From contig JALHHH010000002.1 of NCBI GenBank assembly GCA_022837485.1, positions 1 to 64,000 on the forward strand: 64,000 bases of DNA, read 5' to 3'. Under the pieces are notes generated by a model that ran no database searches, was not told the origin of the DNA, and saw nothing but the letters and a program-made list of their open reading frames with translations. A program made the position numbers and the translations under genes. Source of the stretch: Bacteroidales bacterium (GTDB lineage: Bacteria; Bacteroidota; Bacteroidia; Bacteroidales; Lentimicrobiaceae). Of this stretch, positions 59,777 to 64,000 are shown piece after piece. Numbering within the stretch: the first letter of the stretch is position 1; every line of letters begins with the position of its first letter.

Positions 59777-62737
59777 CTAAAATGAAACATTGGCTCCCAG
59801 GGTCACCAGCGTGGTTCTGGGGTAATAACTGAGGTATTCGATGCCGGGAGTCAGCCCGCCGAGATTTACCTCGGGGTCGAGTCCCTTGTAAGCGGTCAGG
59901 CAAAATACATCCTGGGCAGTGGCATATACCCTGATCCTGGAGATGTGCCTGTGATGAAGCGGAATGTTGTAGGCAACCGAGATGTTGTCCATCTTCACAA
60001 AGGTTGCACTCTCCACGTATTTCGATGAATACCTGGCATTGCCCCTGAATTCCGGATTCTCGTACTGCGTCAGGGTTACGTTGTTAAGTCCGAAGGTTCC
60101 CCAGTTTTCGTAGTAGAGGCGGTAGGTATTCAGCACCTCTCCACCAATGCTTGCGCGAAGAGCCATGCTGAAGTCCCACCTTCCGTAAGTCAGGAAGTTG
60201 CTCCACCCCAGGGTGAAGTCGGGATATGCGTTTCCGATGATCTCCCAGTTGGCAGGGTCTACCTGTCCGATAGGATTTGCATTTTTAAAGAGGTCGAGTC
60301 CGTTTTCATCCAGCCCTATCCATACCGGTCCGTAGAAGGTTCCAAGGGGTTCGCCTTCGCTGATCCTCTGCGTGTTTACCCCTATGGCATGGCCAATCCA
60401 TCCCAGATCGTAGGAGGTGTCGGTAAACTCTTCGTTCGAGAATTTCTCCAGGATATTCTTATTGCGTGCGAAGGTTACAATGGTGTTCCATTCCAACTCC
60501 CCTTTTTTTACTGCCTGTCCCCGTAAGGTAAGTTCAATTCCCCGGTTGCTGATGGTGCCCACGTTGGTGAATAGCTGGTTGTAGAGGTAGGGGGGTACCG
60601 ATACGCCGTAGGTGTAAAGAAGGTCGGTGCTTTTACGGTAGTAGTAATCGATGGCTCCGCCCAGCCTGTTGTTGAGAACCGAGAAGTCGATACCGGCATT
60701 GATTTCCGATTTGTTCTCCCATTTCAGGTCGGGATTGGGGTTGCTGACGGGCTGGTAGGAGTTGATCCACTGTCCGTTGTAGAAGAATTTTCCGGCTTTT
60801 CCCATCATAATCAGCGAGCGGTAGTTGCCGATGTCCTGGTTTCCGGTAACGCCGTATCCTACGCGCAGCTTCAGGTCGTTCACCCAAGCGATGTTTTCCA
60901 TAAACGGCTCGCGGTTGATGCGCCATCCGGCACTTACGGAGGGGAACCATCCCCATTTGTGGTTTTTTCCAAAGCGCGAGGATCCTTCGCGGCGCAAAGA
61001 GGCCGAAGCCAGGTATTTCTCGTCGAAGTTGTACATCACACGTCCGAAGAATGAAATCAGACGGTTTTTGCCCTTATAGGATCCCATGGAGGCGGTTCCT
61101 TCGTACAGGGCCGATCCGGCGCTGATGTTGTGCGGCCCATACAGATCGGTATCGAAGCCCGAGTTGATCATATAGGAGTTGTTGGTTACAAATTCCTCGA
61201 AAGAGTAACCGCCCAGAGCCTGGAAGTTATGATTGCCGGCCGAACCGGTATAGTTGATGGTACTTTCGTACTGCAGATCTTTGCTGCGCCCGTTGCTGAT
61301 CTCGGCTTCTCCTCCGCGGCCCAGACGGCTGGGATAGTATTTGGTACGGTACGAAAGTTCTTCCCAGTCCGATTTCTCGATAGAAACCAGATTTACCCAG
61401 TTTATGTTTTTCGTAAAACGAAGGGTAGCCCTCACGTTGGCTCCCACATCGTCGGTTTTTCCCTCGCGGGTGCGCTCTTTCAGCATCCCCACGGGATTGT
61501 AGTAATCCATGCCCGAAATCAGGGTGTAGCCTCCGGTGTATTCGTTGCCGGGATCGTAAACCGGAGACGTTGGGTTCCGGATAAACGCCTGGTAGAAAAG
61601 GTCGTAGTTGGCAGGCTTGTAGTTGCGCATGCTGTAACTCAGGTTGTAGTCGAGCGTAAGCAGGTCGCCCAGTGCCTTTTGTGTGATGTTGGTACGAACC
61701 AGATACCGGTTAGATTCGTTGTCGAGAAGCAGACCCTCGGCCTTATCCACAAAGAAAACGCTGCGGTGCGAGAAGTTCTCATCGCCGCCCGAGATGGCCA
61801 GGTTGTGTTTGTGGCTCAACGGCAGGGGACGGGTAATCTCTTTAAACCAGTCGGTTTCGGCTCCGTAGAGGCTGCCGGCTTTTTCGGGGGCATACTTTTC
61901 AACGGCATCCTTAAACTGTGCAGCTGTGAGGTTCTTCACCATGCGCGGATTCACCTGTACCGAGAGATAACCCGAATACTCCACCCTGTTCTGTCCGCTT
62001 TTTGCCCTTTTGGTGGTGATGATGATCACCCCGTTCGATCCGCGGGTACCATAAATGGCTGCGGCAGAGCCGTCTTTCAGCACGTCGATGCTTTCCACCT
62101 CTTCGAAGCTTATGTTTTTCAGATCAACGCCGGCAATACCGTCTACAATCACCAGGGGTCCCTGTCCCGATGTCAGGGTGTTGGTACCCCGGAGCAGGAT
62201 CTGGTAGCTGGCCTGAGGGTCGGCGCCGTCGGGACGGGTGATCGACAATCCGGCGACCTTGCCCTGAAGCATGCCCATGGGGCTGGAGTAGGCGCCCCGG
62301 TTGAATTGGTCGGCTTTTACCGAAGCAATGGATCCGGTGACTTCCTTGCGGGTGGTGAGGCCGTAGCCTATGACCACCACCTCTTCGAGCGACTCCACCG
62401 CCGGTTTCAGGCGTACGTTGAGGGTCGTTTGATTTCCTACGGGAATTTCGGTGGTTTCGTATCCTACAAAACTGAAAACCAGGATAGAACCCACAGGGAC
62501 TTCCAGGGTATATCGGCCGTTGATGCCGGTAACGGTTCCCGACAGCGTACCTTTTATTGCAATGTTCACTCCCGGCAGCGTTTCTCCGGTATTGTAATCT
62601 GCGATCACACCCGAAACAACGCCCGGCTGTGTGTTCTGGGCACGCACCACGGCAGGGGTCAGCAGCAGCACGGCAAAAGCCAGCAGCAGAAACCATACGG
62701 GGCGAACGGTCGCAACGTGGTAAGATATCTTGTTCAT
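59777..62737 (-). CDS. SusC/RagA-family TonB-dependent outer-membrane transporter
   Basis: About 986 residues from the ATG at 62737 (MNKISYHVATVRPVW), which gives a signal peptide; the longer frame to 62890 overlaps ribokinase and is rejected. A carboxypeptidase-D-like domain (VSGVIADYNTGETLPGVNIA, TVTGINGRYTLEVPVGSILV), the plug (EEVVVIGYGLTTRKEVTGSI, IYGTRGSNGVIIITTKR) and a 22-strand barrel are visible. It imports bound oligomers with TonB energy. 20 bp after rbsK. Confidence 0.97.
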   Translation of the reverse strand: MNKISYHVATVRPVWFLLLAFAVLLLTPAVVRAQNTQPGVVSGVIADYNTGETLPGVNIAIKGTLSGTVTGINGRYTLEVPVGSILVFSFVGYETTEIPVGNQTTLNVRLKPAVESLEEVVVIGYGLTTRKEVTGSIASVKADQFNRGAYSSPMGMLQGKVAGLSITRPDGADPQASYQILLRGTNTLTSGQGPLVIVDGIAGVDLKNISFEEVESIDVLKDGSAAAIYGTRGSNGVIIITTKRAKSGQNRVEYSGYLSVQVNPRMVKNLTAAQFKDAVEKYAPEKAGSLYGAETDWFKEITRPLPLSHKHNLAISGGDENFSHRSVFFVDKAEGLLLDNESNRYLVRTNITQKALGDLLTLDYNLSYSMRNYKPANYDLFYQAFIRNPTSPVYDPGNEYTGGYTLISGMDYYNPVGMLKERTREGKTDDVGANVRATLRFTKNINWVNLVSIEKSDWEELSYRTKYYPSRLGRGGEAEISNGRSKDLQYESTINYTGSAGNHNFQALGGYSFEEFVTNNSYMINSGFDTDLYGPHNISAGSALYEGTASMGSYKGKNRLISFFGRVMYNFDEKYLASASLRREGSSRFGKNHKWGWFPSVSAGWRINREPFMENIAWVNDLKLRVGYGVTGNQDIGNYRSLIMMGKAGKFFYNGQWINSYQPVSNPNPDLKWENKSEINAGIDFSVLNNRLGGAIDYYYRKSTDLLYTYGVSVPPYLYNQLFTNVGTISNRGIELTLRGQAVKKGELEWNTIVTFARNKNILEKFSNEEFTDTSYDLGWIGHAIGVNTQRISEGEPLGTFYGPVWIGLDENGLDLFKNANPIGQVDPANWEIIGNAYPDFTLGWSNFLTYGRWDFSMALRASIGGEVLNTYRLYYENWGTFGLNNVTLTQYENPEFRGNARYSSKYVESATFVKMDNISVAYNIPLHHRHISRIRVYATAQDVFCLTAYKGLDPEVNLGGLTPGIEYLSYYPRTTLVTLGANVSF

Positions 62738-62757
62738 GGCAAAGGGTTTTTGTTCGG

Positions 62758-63669
62758 TTAAATCGTTTGTAATTCTGCCCTGTGGGGGATGCTCGACTGC
62801 GCTCCCATCCGGGTAACCGTAATGGCGGAGGCTTTGGCGGCCATCTTCACCGCGTCGAGTATGGATCTGCCTTCCGACAGACCCACACACAGCGTTCCGC
62901 AGAAAACATCCCCGGCAGCGGTAGTGTCGAGGGCATCCACCTTAACGGCATCCACGAAGTGATATTCTTCGTGATCCTTGATAAGTGCACCCTGACTTCC
63001 GAGGGTAATCACCACAATGCTGACGCCTTTTGCGCTGATGATATCGGCAGCCTGACGGGCCGACTCCCGGTCGGTAACCTTGATTCCCGAAAGAATCTCG
63101 GCCTCGGAACGGTTCGGAACAATTATATAGGTGTTCTTCAGCAGCTGATCCGAAAGCGCACGGGCAGGGGCAGGGTTAAGGATAACCTTAATGTTCTTGC
63201 GGTTTGCCATCTCGGCAACGTATTCCACTGTATTAACGGGTATTTCGAGCTGCATCAGAACCAGGTCGCAGCTCTCGATTTCCGGGGCTGCCTTGTCGAT
63301 ATCGGCCGGACAAAGGGAGGCATTGGCGCCCGAGGCTACCACTATGCAGTTCTCGCCGAAGGAGTCCACCGTAATCAGCGCAACCCCCGAAGGATTCGAA
63401 GGATCGGAGAAAATGTAATCGGTTTTGATGTCTTCGGCATTGTAGAGTACCACCGACTGCTTCCCGAAAACGTCGTTGCCGGTCTTCGAGATAAACGTAA
63501 CCCTGCCACCCATGCGCGCAGCCGCAACGGCCTGATTGGCCCCCTTGCCGCCGGGATTCATGAAGAATGTACCGCCAAGCACGGTTTCACCGGGGATGGG
63601 CAAACGGTCTGCCTTGATTACCATATCGGTATTACAGCTTCCAACTACAACGATTTTCTTTTGCTGCAT
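62758..63669 (-). CDS. rbsK: Ribokinase
   Basis: 303 residues from the ATG at 63669 (MQQKKIVVVGSCNTDMV). A longer frame to 63816 has a hydrophobic, non-family leader and is rejected. PfkB motifs are GSCNTDMV, the ribose-contacting NPGGKGANQAVAAARMGG and the catalytic DTTAAGD (Asp254). It makes ribose 5-phosphate for the pentose phosphate pathway. It is the first gene of the ten-gene run, with a TAGATTTG box upstream. Confidence 0.97.
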   Translation of the reverse strand: MQQKKIVVVGSCNTDMVIKADRLPIPGETVLGGTFFMNPGGKGANQAVAAARMGGRVTFISKTGNDVFGKQSVVLYNAEDIKTDYIFSDPSNPSGVALITVDSFGENCIVVASGANASLCPADIDKAAPEIESCDLVLMQLEIPVNTVEYVAEMANRKNIKVILNPAPARALSDQLLKNTYIIVPNRSEAEILSGIKVTDRESARQAADIISAKGVSIVVITLGSQGALIKDHEEYHFVDAVKVDALDTTAAGDVFCGTLCVGLSEGRSILDAVKMAAKASAITVTRMGAQSSIPHRAELQTI

Positions 63670-63693
63670 GTAAATTTCTGTTAGATGAGAAAG

Positions 63694-63701
63694 CAAATCT
63701 A
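63694..63701 (-). promoter_or_regulatory. TAGATTTG -7 box for the rbsK-led operon
   Basis: Exact TAnnTTTG on the minus strand, 25 bases before the rbsK ATG. No other exact box was seen inside the gaps of the ten-gene run, so this may drive the whole 15.7-kb operon. A clear -33 element at ideal spacing is not visible, which would fit a need for an activator. Confidence 0.6.
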
Positions 63702-63855
63702 TTAAGAACAATCCGCCAAAAAAATCAAAAATGAATGCCAAACTGTAATTATAAAAAGGGGGTGTAATAAGAAGCAGGTTTTGTAAACGCCATGATATCA
63801 ATAACATAAAATTCATTTAATTCTTAATATTCCGTCCGTTTCCGGTAATTATGAT
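63702..63855. other. Divergent spacer upstream of rbsK
   Basis: AT-rich, no gene seen. It should contain the operator of the rbsK operon, but no clear palindrome was found. Confidence 0.3.
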
Positions 63856-63863
63856 TATATTTG
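63856..63863 (+). promoter_or_regulatory. TATATTTG -7 box facing the window edge
   Basis: Exact TAnnTTTG on the plus strand, directing a transcript out of the window. Confidence 0.5.
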
Positions 63864-63917
63864 CATTGCACGATTTCCGCACCCGGCCGGGAGACCGATT
63901 GTGTAAAGGGACTTTGC

Positions 63918-64000
63918 ATGGGCGTTTCGCCTCCGGGAAAGGAAGAAACGGTTTTTTACTATCCGCTGCTGGAGGTCAATCGAAGGTTGCGACAAGGGGA
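63918..64000 (+). CDS. Possible 5' end of a gene cut by the window edge
   Basis: An ATG at 63918 opens a frame of 27 codons without stop to the window end (MGVSPPGKEETVFYYPLLEV and on). It lies about 50 bases after a TAnnTTTG box. Not recognised; the stretch might instead be an untranslated leader or RNA gene. Confidence 0.25.
   Translation, partial: MGVSPPGKEETVFYYPLLEVNRRLRQG

Noticed and set aside
61130..62761. Long plus-strand open frame opposite susC
   Set aside because: Shadow frame of the SusC gene, with no domain or start context.
62738..62890. N-terminal extension of SusC by 51 codons
   Set aside because: It overlaps the ribokinase gene, has no signal peptide and the ATG at 62737 gives a normal export signal.
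63670..63816. N-terminal extension of ribokinase
   Set aside because: The extra residues are hydrophobic and unlike the family, and they cross the promoter box; the ATG at 63669 begins at the conserved first strand.

Overview
The window looks like chromosomal DNA of a Bacteroidota bacterium, probably Bacteroidales/Marinilabiliales-like (the lineage is my inference). The evidence is a SusC/SusD pair, a secreted nuclease with a type IX secretion C-terminal tail, a short AtpC encoded next to AtpD away from the other ATP synthase genes, many SPII lipoproteins, and repeated TAnnTTTG promoter boxes, the Bacteroidota -7 element. The genes are dense and colinear. No insertion sequence, prophage, integrase or CRISPR array was seen.

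Layout. 1-7.1 kb: hybrid sensor kinase, QueD, T9SS-type nuclease, a divergent MntP-like membrane protein, pyruvate kinase and ComF. 7.5-15.2 kb (minus): an envelope operon reading coaX, outer-membrane protein (TTG start), TPR protein, LptC, CNNM/GldE-like protein, PpiD/SurA-like foldase, closed by a hairpin terminator. 15.3 kb: tRNA-Phe(GAA) with a textbook promoter and terminator, a stub lipoprotein reading frame, then atpD-atpC. 17.8-22.9 kb: C69 peptidase, coiled-coil membrane protein, ICMT-like methyltransferase and a large unknown membrane protein. 23-26.3 kb (minus): tdk, two cyclophilins, pheS. 26.4-34.4 kb: mostly plus-strand housekeeping and envelope genes (M28 peptidase, rsmI, NUDIX, elbB, SRAP, GT39, lipoprotein, DUF218). 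34.4-43.3 kb: an unknown 439-residue protein, cysS with an M2 peptidase, CPBP protease, dusB, a sigma-54 response regulator and a HAD phosphatase. 43.6-47.7 kb: MscS channel, an amber-interrupted lipoprotein gene, a small GNAT protein and an SLC13 carrier.

The most distinctive part is 47978-63669, a minus-strand run of ten genes with gaps of 48 bp or less: ribokinase, SusC, SusD, three exported ADP-ribosylglycohydrolase-family proteins, two exported two-domain esterases, a DMT/GRP-type sugar permease and a YD-repeat-like lipoprotein. It ends in a hairpin terminator (47863-47904), and a TAGATTTG box lies upstream of ribokinase. The simplest reading is a ribose-scavenging polysaccharide-utilisation-type locus. 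Surface or periplasmic enzymes would release ribose from ribosyl or ADP-ribosyl compounds, possibly acylated. SusC/D would bring in oligomers, the permease would take up ribose, and RbsK would phosphorylate it. Ribose PULs with ADP-ribosylglycohydrolase or nucleoside hydrolase genes are known in Bacteroides. The triple glycohydrolase set plus paired esterases with degenerate C-terminal domains looks unusual, and the substrate cannot be read from sequence alone.
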